Of a DNA stretch of 64,000 bases, positions 10,201 to 16,713 are shown in pieces. The stretch covers positions 15,094 to 79,093 of the forward strand of contig JBEGVQ010000109.1 of assembly GCA_041178345.1 (NCBI GenBank), in the 5' to 3' direction. This DNA comes from 12-FULL-67-14b sp041178345 (GTDB taxonomy: Bacteria > Acidobacteriota > Vicinamibacteria > Vicinamibacterales > UBA2999). The notes under the pieces are model-generated. The model saw nothing but the letters and a program-made list of their open reading frames with translations. It made no database searches and was not told the origin of the DNA. Every line of letters begins with the position of its first letter. The first letter of the stretch is position 1. A program made the translations under genes and the position numbers.

Positions 10201-10845
10201 CGTCAGGTCGGAACCATCGAAGGTCATGACGGTATCGAACGGGGCCATGGTCAAGATGCGCTCGCGCAGCCGCACGGCGAGCGGACCGCGCACGGCGAAC
10301 GCGCCCTCGGCGCCGAGCGCGCCGCTCGTGAGCGCCGACTCGATCTGCGGAATCTTGACGCCCCAGTCGCGGACCATGTCGGCGTACTGCACGTCGAGGC
10401 CGCGCAGCGTCAGGCCGCGAAGGTCGAGGCGACGCGGTGTGTCCGGCGTGGGTTGTCCGGAACCCGGCGGCAAGTTGGTCACGCCGTTCTCGTCGCGAAC
10501 GATGTCGACAATGGCGTGGTCGACGCGCAGGTGATCGATGGCGAAGCGGCCGCGGAACACCATCCACGGCAGCGTGACCTCGACGCGCTGGGCGACCAGG
10601 AACGGCCGGTCGTCGTGCCCTTCGGCCGCGAGGCGCACGTCGGTGAGCGTAATGCGGCGGGTCAGCGCGTTGTAGCTCAGGTCGTTCGCGCGGAGCACCA
10701 GGTCATGGCGCGAGACGAAATCGCCGGCCCACGCCAGGGCGCGGGTGCGGGCCCATGGGGTGTGAATGAGCAGCAGGGCGGCCACAATGACCACGGCGGC
10801 GATTGCCGCCGGTACGACCAGCCCCCGCCGCACCCAAACTCTCAC
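4222..10845 (-). CDS. TamB-like domain fused to POTRA repeats and an Omp85 barrel
   Basis: A single uninterrupted 2207-residue frame. Residues about 10-30 form a membrane anchor, followed by an AsmA-like start and a very long beta-helical TamB-type region. Residues about 1220-1450 match the TamB/DUF490 C-terminal domain (GGEIFLAGRTFRLTRGDISF, then TLSKRLSRQVEFTVSQNLRE). From about 1460 come roughly five POTRA-like repeats. From about 1860 there is a 16-strand Omp85-type barrel with GGATSVRGYGEG near residue 2095 (the conserved VRGF/Y loop motif) and a terminal GHIF ending in Phe. TamA and TamB, or their relatives, normally are separate proteins spanning the envelope together; here one chain could do both. 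A GTG start at 10845 follows a TAGAAT box by 7 nt. Family assignment is strong; the fused function is inferred. Confidence 0.88.
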   Translation of the reverse strand: MRVWVRRGLVVPAAIAAVVIVAALLLIHTPWARTRALAWAGDFVSRHDLVLRANDLSYNALTRRITLTDVRLAAEGHDDRPFLVAQRVEVTLPWMVFRGRFAIDHLRVDHAIVDIVRDENGVTNLPPGSGQPTPDTPRRLDLRGLTLRGLDVQYADMVRDWGVKIPQIESALTSGALGAEGAFAVRGPLAVRLRERILTMAPFDTVMTFDGSDLTLADARLVSPELNAFLSGTIHRVLDSPRLALTLEGTVDLEHATTWVPPPPVPVGGLVTIDGTVTGPPSDVVTTLRASSTTLAVGRARQLTLSGPVLVTFESFSGTALAITPRSGGEIRADFNVPWGGTAISKATASWRALDAQTALDLADVTPRAIAAGFDGSGTFEFGEPRRFEITNRATGRATRNHVPMSGTLRATIVGDDYRFDHNHTLPGAAIEGRMAGRIDRESALLSTMTGPAHARVSDVATAAQGLATLGFPVPEIAADVHGAIDVPMTLAGSYQLPQVETQVTGDAVEVPLLGRVQAAAHVVADTRRADIRGIDVRRGTATIRGQAVADITGETWRGSFTVDAPRVEELQADVPEAWRVVGPMRATALLGGTFDDYTLDTTITGTTLTWAGQPLASATAKAMVTAADIDVTSLELRQGAGFLDGRVRYAWETGAYAANLKGDRLTWQGSVLAPNDTQAMFSMQFDGTGTTARPGGQARVDFSLTGGKAGTVIGAGDLTADLMGDQARVVVRLPSVGALVTADIATASPYDYRATAGLDRLELARLSPFLDAVSSEILGFASGSVTASGRLADARDRLAIVNLTELDAGIGGVPVSVNAPASVVWRGDEVTLTDLDVRIGAGRLTAAGEWNTKLDGAFQGQFSGEFQDAIRMGRAVGVPVTFDGSGPLSLDLRSNGSRAGTLATLSLKAGTFNWGGGPQAVTNLNVEAVLQGEALTVSRLSGDVASGGVVGSFAATARAEVPVLALTAVAGELTVDAAKFTFSGIPVEQQRPSRVEFARGTLAVADISWSVAHNPLVIDGSVGFAAEDPPLDLSVQGLVDLRVLSAFVSTLAFDGNANLNTVIGGTVSRPLFNGEVGLRDAEVAIAEPRLVLSGLNGLILLDGQRVVLDGIRGLANGGTLSLDGSLQGSGVDALDGAVNIQAQGVPIELIAGLRSEVDALITFRPDPKGPIVTGDIRVLQSAYTDTITLTALARRATLPVSPTPQQPYLDRVRLNLNVTTSDDLTVDNNYGRLGAAVNVRVTGTAAAPGMDGRITLREGGEIFLAGRTFRLTRGDISFTDLRRIRPEFNIVAEAPLGGGDTATLTLTGTLERPSIDLTSEDGSSTPGELAAQLLGQTNTGTALTLLSADLLGVTGRAIGLDTFRVERGDFEDPDFRDDPSLVGNDRTDPTTRLTLSKRLSRQVEFTVSQNLRESGNTTFVISYYVTPTIEIRALSRDDDTASLGIRHQVTFGGGVGRKPAELRVKPTVAAIAFAGVEPAIEREVRAEIALGPGDDFDFLVLQRDVDRVRDRFKAQGYFEARVRTRRVEVPGSGTVTVEYTVDRGPRTELAIVGTTLPASLTAELEEAWHRNAFDQFLIDDLTHRVRRYLVGTNELGSVVVGTVDRSLPDTKRLTIEVTEGVRVSSREIRVTGQQALAGDRLLDAIVAQGLDVDAWLNRTPVEELLVSAYHEAGYLKARVTGGPLTIDGDTGVLPITIVEGPQTQVTSVQFEGVPERRLAAIQKVAVMPTPAPYVATEVSAARVRVEEQYRRDGFNAADVEVLPEVAGDDTVRLTFAITEGPQQVLQEVETSGLEITRGDVLTGALRFELGQPVDLDEWSVARKRLYDTNVFRLVDVQAVPVGEAVDGVQPVKAVVVVQEYPQWTFRYGLQLEGNRELELDEFTSTRNAGVVAELKNPNLFGRALTFGAFGMYQYDRQDATLFLATSRLFGWRARSSLYGFYSRDHIRDDGGQEIVAINDVQGFSADQRWRPRGLQVVYGYRFERSRTYDPEPGNDVVPLDFVSNLASLSSAALWDRRDDPLAPVRGTFSSASLDHAASWLGSDVSNRKLLVQQYAFAPLGRVVLASRLQWGKKFGPDPLLPSARFNAGGATSVRGYGEGSLGPRDFFGLPLGGETLLVLNQEVRFPIYRWINGVGFVDAGDLLGIDQAFSWSALKIGYGGGLRFSTPVGMLRVDFGIPASEFPTTSTRKPNSLSGGRWYFGIGHIF

Positions 10846-10851
10846 AGTTCG

Positions 10852-10857
10852 ATTCTA
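10852..10857 (-). promoter_or_regulatory. Putative -10 box of the TamB-Omp85 gene
   Basis: TAGAAT on the minus strand with 6-7 nt to the GTG start, so the transcript would be leaderless. No Shine-Dalgarno precedes the GTG. The gene diverges from the peroxiredoxin gene within 54 bp. Confidence 0.4.
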
Positions 10858-10899
10858 GTCCTGCAATTGAGGTACCATTCGCCGGTGGAGGATCAGCTC

Positions 10900-11448
10900 A
10901 TGCGTATGAAGTCATGGCTCACGGTCGGCCTCGGCGCCGCCCTGAGTCTGGTGACGAGCGCGGCGGGCATGGCCCAGGCACCAGCGGCATTGAAGGTTGG
11001 TGACATGGCCCCCGCGTTCTCGGCGCCCGGATCGGATGGTAAGACCCACACGCTGGCCGAGTCGAAAGGCAAGCAGGCGGTGGTACTCGCGTGGTTCCCG
11101 AAAGCCTTTACCGGTGGTTGAACGGCCGAATGCAAGTCGCTCCGTGAGAGCGGCGATCTCATCCGGCAGTACAACGTCGCGTATTACATGATCAGCACGG
11201 ACACGATTGAGGACAACACCAAGTTCGCGCAGATGCACGAGGCGGACTATCCCATCCTCAGCGATGTGACCAAGCAGATTGGCACCAATTACGGCGTTCT
11301 CGGTGTCACGGGCATGGCGCGGCGGTGGACGTTCTACATCGACCCGGACGGCAAGATCCTCCACATCGACACCGCCGTGAAAGCGGCGTCGGCGGGTCCC
11401 GACATGGTGGCGAAACTCGGCGAACTGAAGATCGCAAAGCGTAAGTAG
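10900..11448 (+). CDS. Putative selenocysteine-containing peroxiredoxin (in-frame UGA, residue 74)
   Basis: 182-residue thioredoxin-fold peroxiredoxin of the AhpC/TSA type, predicted to be exported. The ATG at 10900 follows a GGTGGAGG Shine-Dalgarno, and residues 1-25 look like a signal peptide ending AMAQA-like (AAGMAQ). The frame is open except for TGA at 11119-11121, codon 74. The context is WFPKAFTGG-(UGA)-TAECKSL, exactly where the family has its peroxidatic Cys, and homology continues past it through DYPILSDVT and WTFYIDPDGKILH. A second Cys at residue 78 could act as resolving residue (U-x3-C). A hairpin starts 15 nt after the UGA. Best read as selenocysteine. A plain stop would remove the active site and 60% of the protein. 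Expected role: reduction of peroxides in the periplasm. Confidence 0.85.
11119..11154 (+). promoter_or_regulatory. Candidate bacterial SECIS element
   Basis: Immediately after the UGA (11119-11121) and a 14-nt spacer, arms 11136-11142 and 11148-11154 form a 7-bp stem with one U-G pair. They close a 5-nt CGUGA loop with GU at 11144-11145, about 25 nt from the UGA. Bacterial SelB-recognised SECIS hairpins sit inside the coding region at this distance and carry a GU in the apical loop, so geometry and loop content both fit. Confidence 0.7.
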
Positions 11449-11470
11449 AATCCGGCTTCAGCCGTAATAA

Positions 11471-11635
11471 CTAAACCACGACCGACCTGGCCCGCAGCAA
11501 CGGCGCGGCCAGGTCGGCCTCTCCCGCCACCGTGACGCGCCGTCCGAGCACCGTTCCCGCCAGCGCGTAATCGAACCTCCGCCACCCATCATCGGCCGCG
11601 ATCGTGACCAGCAGGTCGGGCGCCGCCGGGCCATG
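11471..11635 (-). pseudogene. C-terminal remnant of an unidentified protein
   Basis: The only gene-like content in the 302-bp gap between the peroxiredoxin and the TonB receptor. On the minus strand, a frame runs from just after a TAG (11636-11638) to a TAG at 11473-11471. It encodes about 54 residues with natural-looking composition, including LLVTIAADDGWRRFDYALAG. There is no plausible start codon or ribosome-binding site. It may be the tail of a decayed gene; the family was not recognised. Confidence 0.35.
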
Positions 11636-11664
11636 CTATTCGGGGCGGGCTGTCGCCAAAGGTC

Positions 11665-11693
11665 TTGACACCACGGCCAGTCCCCCTTAATGT
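11665..11693 (+). promoter_or_regulatory. Sigma-70-type promoter of the TonB receptor gene
   Basis: A consensus TTGACA at 11665-11670 and TAATGT at 11688-11693 with the ideal 17-bp spacer, about 57 nt upstream of the ATG at 11751. A GAGGGAG Shine-Dalgarno follows 7 nt before the start. Confidence 0.65.
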
Positions 11694-11750
11694 CCGCGGC
11701 GGATGCCCGGCTTCACTTCTATCAATCCATCGAACCCGAGGGAGTCAAAC

Positions 11751-14630
11751 ATGCGTCGAGTTGTCTTGTGCGCAGTAGTCCTCTGTGTGGCGTTATTCAT
11801 CACGTCCCGGGAGGCCAGTGCGCAGGCCTCAATCGCGGGTGTGGTCCGCGACGGGTCGGGCGCCGTGCTGCCCGGGGTCACCGTCGAGGCCTCGAGTCCG
11901 GCGTTGATCGAAAAAGCGCGCACCGTCGTCACCGACGGGTCCGGGCAGTACCGGATCGTGGATCTCAGCCCCGGGCGCTATCAGGTCGTGTTTACCCTGG
12001 CCGGGTTCAAGACGGTGCGGCGCGAGGACGTGGTGCTCGAGGGTACCTTTTCGGCGCAAATTAACGTTGGACTCGAAGTTGGCGCGCTCGAAGAGTCGGT
12101 CACGGTCACCGGCGTGACGCCGACCGTTGACGTGACCAACAACCGCACCCAGTTCGTGGCCAACCGCGACATTCTCGATTCGATTCCCACGCCCATCCGC
12201 AACACGCCGGCCCGCGCGCTGCTGCTGCCGGGCACGGTGGTGACACCGAACGTCCTGGGCCAGTACAACATGAGCGTGCACGGCTCGAACAACTCCGACA
12301 TGGTGATTGCCATCGACGGCCTGCGCGTCAACAACCTGTGCGGCAGCGGCCAGTTCAGCGGCTTTTACATGAACGACGCGAGCGTTCAGGAAGTCACCTT
12401 CACGACCGGGGCCGAGTCGGCGGAAATGCAAAACGGCGGGTTGCGGATCAACAGCATCCCGAAGGATGGCGGCAACCAGTTCTCGGGCACGCTGTTCGCC
12501 TACGGCATGAACGGCGGCTTGCAGGCGGACAATCGCTCCGACGAGGTGAAGGCCGCCGGCGTCCCGCAGCCCAGCATTGCCTATACCTACCAGATCAACC
12601 CGTCGTTCGGCGGCCCGATCAAGCGCGACAAGCTGTGGTTCTACTTCACCTACAAGTACGAGGACAACAAGACCTACGTCGCCAGCTCCGCGTTCGCCGA
12701 CGGCAGCAAGGCGTATCGCCAGGCCATGGGCAACTACAGCGCCGTCACGAGATTGACGTGGCAGGCCACGCAGAAGGACAAGATTCGCTTCTATCTCGAC
12801 CGCCAGTACAACGGCGAGTTCTACAACGGCTTCAATACGTTACCGACCACGTCACCCGAAGCCTCGACCGACGCGTTCGGGTTGGGCTGGGTGCCGCAAC
12901 TCAAGTGGACGCAGACCACCACCAACAAGTTGTTGCTCGAGGCCGGCATCTCCTACTACACCCAGGACTACGAACAGAACTGCACGGACAGCGTGAAGCC
13001 CAGCGACCTGCCCCGCCTCGAACAGACCACCGGCCGGCTGACCGTAGCCTGCGGCAACACGATTCCGCCGTACACCAGCTGGACCAAGAGCTACAGCTCG
13101 GCGGCGTCGGCCAGCTACATCACCGGCTCGCACGCCTTCAAGACCGGCGTCACGGCGCAGTGGGGCACGAACGCGAGAACGTTCTCGTCGAACGGCCAGA
13201 TCAACACGCTGGTGTTCAACAACGGCCTGCTCGGCGCCCCCGCCAGCGCCACCAACCCCGTGCCCTGCGTGGCGTTGCCCTGTCCGATCGCCGTCGCCGT
13301 GAGCAACGGCGCGACCACGGCTCAGCAAGAGGTCAAGAGCGACCTGGGCTTCTTCATTCAGGACACCTGGACGATGGACCGGCTCACGCTCAACCTGGGC
13401 GGCCGCTTCGACCACTTCAATGCGATGGTGCCGGCGCAATCGGCAGCGGCAAGCACGTGGATCCAGGCGCGTAATTTCGCCGAGATCAAGGACGTCCCCA
13501 ACTGGAACGACTGGTCACTCCGCATGGCCGCGGCCTACGACGTGTTCGGCAATGGCAAGACCGCGCTCAAGGTGAATGCGAGCAAGTACATCGCGTCAGC
13601 CGCGGCCGGCTACGCCGCCATCTTCAACGGCATGACCTACTCGACGCAAACGCGCGCGTGGTTCGACCTCGACGGCAACAAGTCGCTGTTCGACTCGGCC
13701 GGCAACATCCAGTTCGGCGAGGTGTTCGGCGGCACGTCGAATTTCGGCGGCATCACCAGCCGGCCCGATCCGGACCTGCTGCGGGGCTACAACTGGGAAT
13801 ACAACGCCTCGGTGCAGCACCAGCTGATCGATCGCCTGTCGATGACGGCCGGCGTCTACCGGCGCCAGTTCTACAACCTGGATGTCACCGACAACACCAA
13901 CCTGGCGGTCACCGACTGGTCGCCGTTCTCGATCACCACCCCGACCGATCCGCGGTTGCCGGCCTCAGGCTCGGCCATCACCATGCACTCGCTGAACCCG
14001 AACAAGGTCGGTGTCCCCACCGACAACCTGCGGACGTTCTCGGACATCAACACCTCGGTCTACAACGGGTTTGAGCTGAGCGCCAACGCGCGGTTTACCA
14101 AGCTGCTCCTGTTCGGCGGCATCACCACCGATCGGCGGGCCACGACCAGCTGCGACGAACGTGACAACCCGAACAGCGCGCGCTTCTGTGACGCCGTGCC
14201 GCCCTTCCGCACCACGTTCAAGATGTCGGCCGCGTACCAGCTGCCGTATGAGTTCCAGCTGAGCGGCTCGTTCCTGTCGCGGCCGGGGCCGAGCGTTGCC
14301 GCCAACTACACGGTGACCGCCGGTATCGCCGGCCGTCCGATCATCGGCTCGACCGCAGGTGCCACCACCATCGGGGTCAACCTGGTTCAACCGAGCACCG
14401 TGTTCCTGGATACTTTCAACCAACTCGACCTGCGTCTCGGCCGCACCTTCAGGATCGGCAGCCGCACCCGCATCCAGGGCTTCGCCGACTTCTTCAACAT
14501 CCTGAACGCGGGCACCGTGACCCGGGTCAACGAAACGTATGGCGCCAATCCGGCGACCAACGCGTGGATGCGGCCGACGGCCATCATGGACGCGCGCTAC
14601 GTCCGTTTCGGCATGCAGATGTCGTTCTAG
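11751..14630 (+). CDS. Oar-type TonB-dependent receptor
   Basis: 959 residues from the ATG at 11751, chosen for the GAGGGAG Shine-Dalgarno and a signal peptide ending near ASAQA. Residues about 27-110 form a carboxypeptidase-regulatory (Cna B-like) domain with the repeat-type SIAGVVRDGSGAVLPGV. A plug domain follows, containing IAIDGLRVNN and GSNNSDMV. The rest is a beta-barrel ending in RFGMQMSF with a C-terminal Phe. This Oar-like architecture is abundant in Acidobacteriota; substrates are mostly unknown and none can be assigned here. No TonB/ExbBD genes are nearby. A strong hairpin separates it from the convergent M28 peptidase gene. Confidence 0.88.
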   Translation: MRRVVLCAVVLCVALFITSREASAQASIAGVVRDGSGAVLPGVTVEASSPALIEKARTVVTDGSGQYRIVDLSPGRYQVVFTLAGFKTVRREDVVLEGTFSAQINVGLEVGALEESVTVTGVTPTVDVTNNRTQFVANRDILDSIPTPIRNTPARALLLPGTVVTPNVLGQYNMSVHGSNNSDMVIAIDGLRVNNLCGSGQFSGFYMNDASVQEVTFTTGAESAEMQNGGLRINSIPKDGGNQFSGTLFAYGMNGGLQADNRSDEVKAAGVPQPSIAYTYQINPSFGGPIKRDKLWFYFTYKYEDNKTYVASSAFADGSKAYRQAMGNYSAVTRLTWQATQKDKIRFYLDRQYNGEFYNGFNTLPTTSPEASTDAFGLGWVPQLKWTQTTTNKLLLEAGISYYTQDYEQNCTDSVKPSDLPRLEQTTGRLTVACGNTIPPYTSWTKSYSSAASASYITGSHAFKTGVTAQWGTNARTFSSNGQINTLVFNNGLLGAPASATNPVPCVALPCPIAVAVSNGATTAQQEVKSDLGFFIQDTWTMDRLTLNLGGRFDHFNAMVPAQSAAASTWIQARNFAEIKDVPNWNDWSLRMAAAYDVFGNGKTALKVNASKYIASAAAGYAAIFNGMTYSTQTRAWFDLDGNKSLFDSAGNIQFGEVFGGTSNFGGITSRPDPDLLRGYNWEYNASVQHQLIDRLSMTAGVYRRQFYNLDVTDNTNLAVTDWSPFSITTPTDPRLPASGSAITMHSLNPNKVGVPTDNLRTFSDINTSVYNGFELSANARFTKLLLFGGITTDRRATTSCDERDNPNSARFCDAVPPFRTTFKMSAAYQLPYEFQLSGSFLSRPGPSVAANYTVTAGIAGRPIIGSTAGATTIGVNLVQPSTVFLDTFNQLDLRLGRTFRIGSRTRIQGFADFFNILNAGTVTRVNETYGANPATNAWMRPTAIMDARYVRFGMQMSF

Positions 14631-14640
14631 GGAAGAGCCG

Positions 14641-14687
14641 GCCACCGAGGACACCGCGGACCCAGAGTCCTTGGTGTCCTCAGTGGC
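14641..14687. terminator. Bidirectional terminator hairpin
   Basis: A 15-position inverted repeat (14641-14655 against 14673-14687) with one mismatch and a 17-nt loop. It lies between the TonB receptor stop and the M28 peptidase stop at 14688, which it directly abuts. Positioned to end transcription from both sides. Confidence 0.7.
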
Positions 14688-16067
14688 TCACTTGATTACT
14701 TTCACCTCGGCCGATCGCCGTACCGGCGACACATAGGCGCTGACCAGGCTCTCGTGGCCGTCGGCGCCAATCGCCGCCACTCCAAAGACAAAGTCATCAA
14801 TCGACACGTTGGGCAGGGCGAACTGCGTCACGTTGCCAATCGTCTGCGAGCGCTGCCAGTCGTTCGACCAGGTGTCGCGCCAGTAGATGCGATAGGCCAC
14901 GGCCCCGGGCGAGGGGGCCCAGCGCAGGTCGGCGTCGTAGCCCGAGGCACCGCGGCCGAGCAGGTTCTGCCCGCGTTCGCCGGTCACCTTCGGCGCCGGC
15001 GGCGCCAGGCCGAGCGCGGCCACGCCCGCGGCGTTGACCCGGGCGTTCTGCGCCAGATACGCAAAGTCGACGCCATCGATGGTGTCGCGGGCCGAGTGCT
15101 GCCTGCTGAAGTTCTCGTTGGCCTCGCGGAACACGATCGCGGGATAACCGGCCTGGGAGAACGACGACTGGTCGCTGCCGCGGCCAAACCGATCCTCGCG
15201 GGCCATCAGCCGAATCTGGTGCGACGGCACGTAGATGGCGGCGGTCTTCGCAATGTGCCGCGCCAATGACCGCGCCATTGAATCTTCCGGTCCCACCGCA
15301 TATACGCGCACACTCTCGGCGTCGACCACGCCGTTGCCGCCGTGGCTGTTGCCGACGATGTCGTTGTTGAACAGGGCTTCGACGGTGGCCTTGGCGGCCA
15401 CCAGGTTCTGGGCGTGCGCCGCGGACCCGATCAGGCCCTGCTCTTCGCCGGCCCAGCAGATGAACACCAGCGTGGCATCGAACTCGAGGCCGCTCTCCGC
15501 AAACACTCTCGCCAGCTCCATCGTCAGCACCGTGCCGCTGCCATCGTCGTTGGCGCCGGGGGCTTCGACGTCGTGATTGAACTCGGCGGTCGCCTGCGGG
15601 TTGGCGCCGGCGCCGGTGTTGAGGCCGGCCTGGCCGCGGTCGCCGAGGTTGAGCGAGTCGTAGTGGCCGCTGACGTAAATGCGGCGCGCCGACTTGCCGG
15701 GCAGCACGGCCATCACGTTGCGCAGGTCCACCTGGCGGGTGATACGCCCTTGCGGCGCAATCATATGGGTGTCGAACGACACCTGCAGGCGGGGACTCGA
15801 CCGCTTCATCTCGTCGAGAATCCACTGGCGGGCGCCGCCAATGGCGCGGGTGGTGCCATCCTGGTTCGACAGCGTCTCGCGCGTGCCGAAGCTCACCAGC
15901 CGGGTCAGCAGCTGCTGCAGTCGCTCTTGCGAGACCGCGGCCACGATCGTCTGGACGCGTGGGTCGGCGTCGGGCCTGATCGGGGCCTGCGCGGCGGCCA
16001 CGGCCGGGAGCGCGACAAGCACGGCGGCGATCATCGAGGTAGACAGCTTGAACGGTAATGGCGTCAT
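14688..16067 (-). CDS. Secreted M28-family zinc metallopeptidase
   Basis: 459 residues from the ATG at 16067. An N-terminal signal peptide (hydrophobic core, AVAAAQA) points to export. The peptidase domain shows M28 metal-binding motifs in order: GHYDSLN (His135), GANDDGSGT, AGEEQGLIGS with the catalytic and ligand Glu residues, an NDIVG segment, and SRQHSARDT supplying the last His. The final about 95 residues resemble a fibronectin type III module (YRIYWRDTW). Likely an aminopeptidase or carboxypeptidase acting on peptides outside the cytoplasm. Its start overlaps the stop of the DUF1697 gene (ATGA), so the two are co-translated from one transcript. Confidence 0.88.
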   Translation of the reverse strand: MTPLPFKLSTSMIAAVLVALPAVAAAQAPIRPDADPRVQTIVAAVSQERLQQLLTRLVSFGTRETLSNQDGTTRAIGGARQWILDEMKRSSPRLQVSFDTHMIAPQGRITRQVDLRNVMAVLPGKSARRIYVSGHYDSLNLGDRGQAGLNTGAGANPQATAEFNHDVEAPGANDDGSGTVLTMELARVFAESGLEFDATLVFICWAGEEQGLIGSAAHAQNLVAAKATVEALFNNDIVGNSHGGNGVVDAESVRVYAVGPEDSMARSLARHIAKTAAIYVPSHQIRLMAREDRFGRGSDQSSFSQAGYPAIVFREANENFSRQHSARDTIDGVDFAYLAQNARVNAAGVAALGLAPPAPKVTGERGQNLLGRGASGYDADLRWAPSPGAVAYRIYWRDTWSNDWQRSQTIGNVTQFALPNVSIDDFVFGVAAIGADGHESLVSAYVSPVRRSAEVKVIK

Positions 16068-16612
16068 GACTTCTCCGTAAGCGCACCGAGCTTGAGCACG
16101 GTGTTCCAGTTGCGGGCGGTGCCCGTGGTGCCGAGTTTCTTTTCGATCGCCGTGATGGTGAGCTTGGAACTGCCGATGCCATCCGGGTAGAGGAAGTAGG
16201 CGTGCCGGCCCTTCGCCTTGACGACCTCCCGGCCCTTGATGGCGTCCTGCAGGGCCTTGACGGCCGCCGGCGGCGCCGCGTCTTTCAGGCACATCAGCAC
16301 GGTGTGACTGGGATCGCGCGTCGCCTCTTTCGGGAACGGGTTGTCGGCGATGGCTTGCTGCCACTCTGCACCCGTGCGGACGAAGAAGTCGGTCTGGAGA
16401 CCCAGCTTCTTGGCCGCTGCGGTCTCGAGCAGGGTCTCCAGAGAGCCGGTGGCGCGGGCGGTGCTCTCGAACACCAGGTTGCCGCTCTGCAGCAGGCTTT
16501 GCGGATTCTGCAGGCCGAGCCCGGCCAGCAGCGCCTTCAGGTCGGCCATCGACACCTTGTTGTGGGAACCCAGATTGATGGCTCGCAGCAGACCGATATA
16601 GGTCGCCTTCAT
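16064..16612 (-). CDS. DUF1697 family protein
   Basis: 182 residues. The start is placed at the ATG at 16612 (MKATYIGLLRAINLG); a TTG four codons upstream is possible. YIGLLRAINLGSHNKVSM, LLQSGNLVF and NWNTVLKL are typical DUF1697 segments, a small cytoplasmic alpha/beta family without an established activity. The length is normal for the family. It is the upstream gene of a two-gene unit with the M28 peptidase through a 4-nt ATGA overlap. No functional link between the two is evident. Confidence 0.85.
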   Translation of the reverse strand: MKATYIGLLRAINLGSHNKVSMADLKALLAGLGLQNPQSLLQSGNLVFESTARATGSLETLLETAAAKKLGLQTDFFVRTGAEWQQAIADNPFPKEATRDPSHTVLMCLKDAAPPAAVKALQDAIKGREVVKAKGRHAYFLYPDGIGSSKLTITAIEKKLGTTGTARNWNTVLKLGALTEKS

Positions 16613-16686
16613 CTTGACTGGCAATTGTACTCAGCCCGCGGCAGAGAGCGGGCTCCGCGCTCCTTGCGGGCCGGAGGCCAAGCGTC

Positions 16687-16692
16687 GATAAT
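16687..16692 (+). promoter_or_regulatory. Putative -10 box of the serine hydrolase gene
   Basis: GATAAT, 21 nt before the proposed TTG start at 16714, with a GGAGGG Shine-Dalgarno between them (16704-16709). Confidence 0.4.
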
Positions 16693-16713
16693 CACGTCGA
16701 CTTGGAGGGCCAA

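Noticed and set aside
10900..11121. Peroxiredoxin gene as a pseudogene with a nonsense mutation
   Set aside because: The stop coincides exactly with the catalytic residue, no other lesion exists, downstream homology is intact, and a SECIS-like hairpin follows. Selenocysteine explains it better, though it is unproven.
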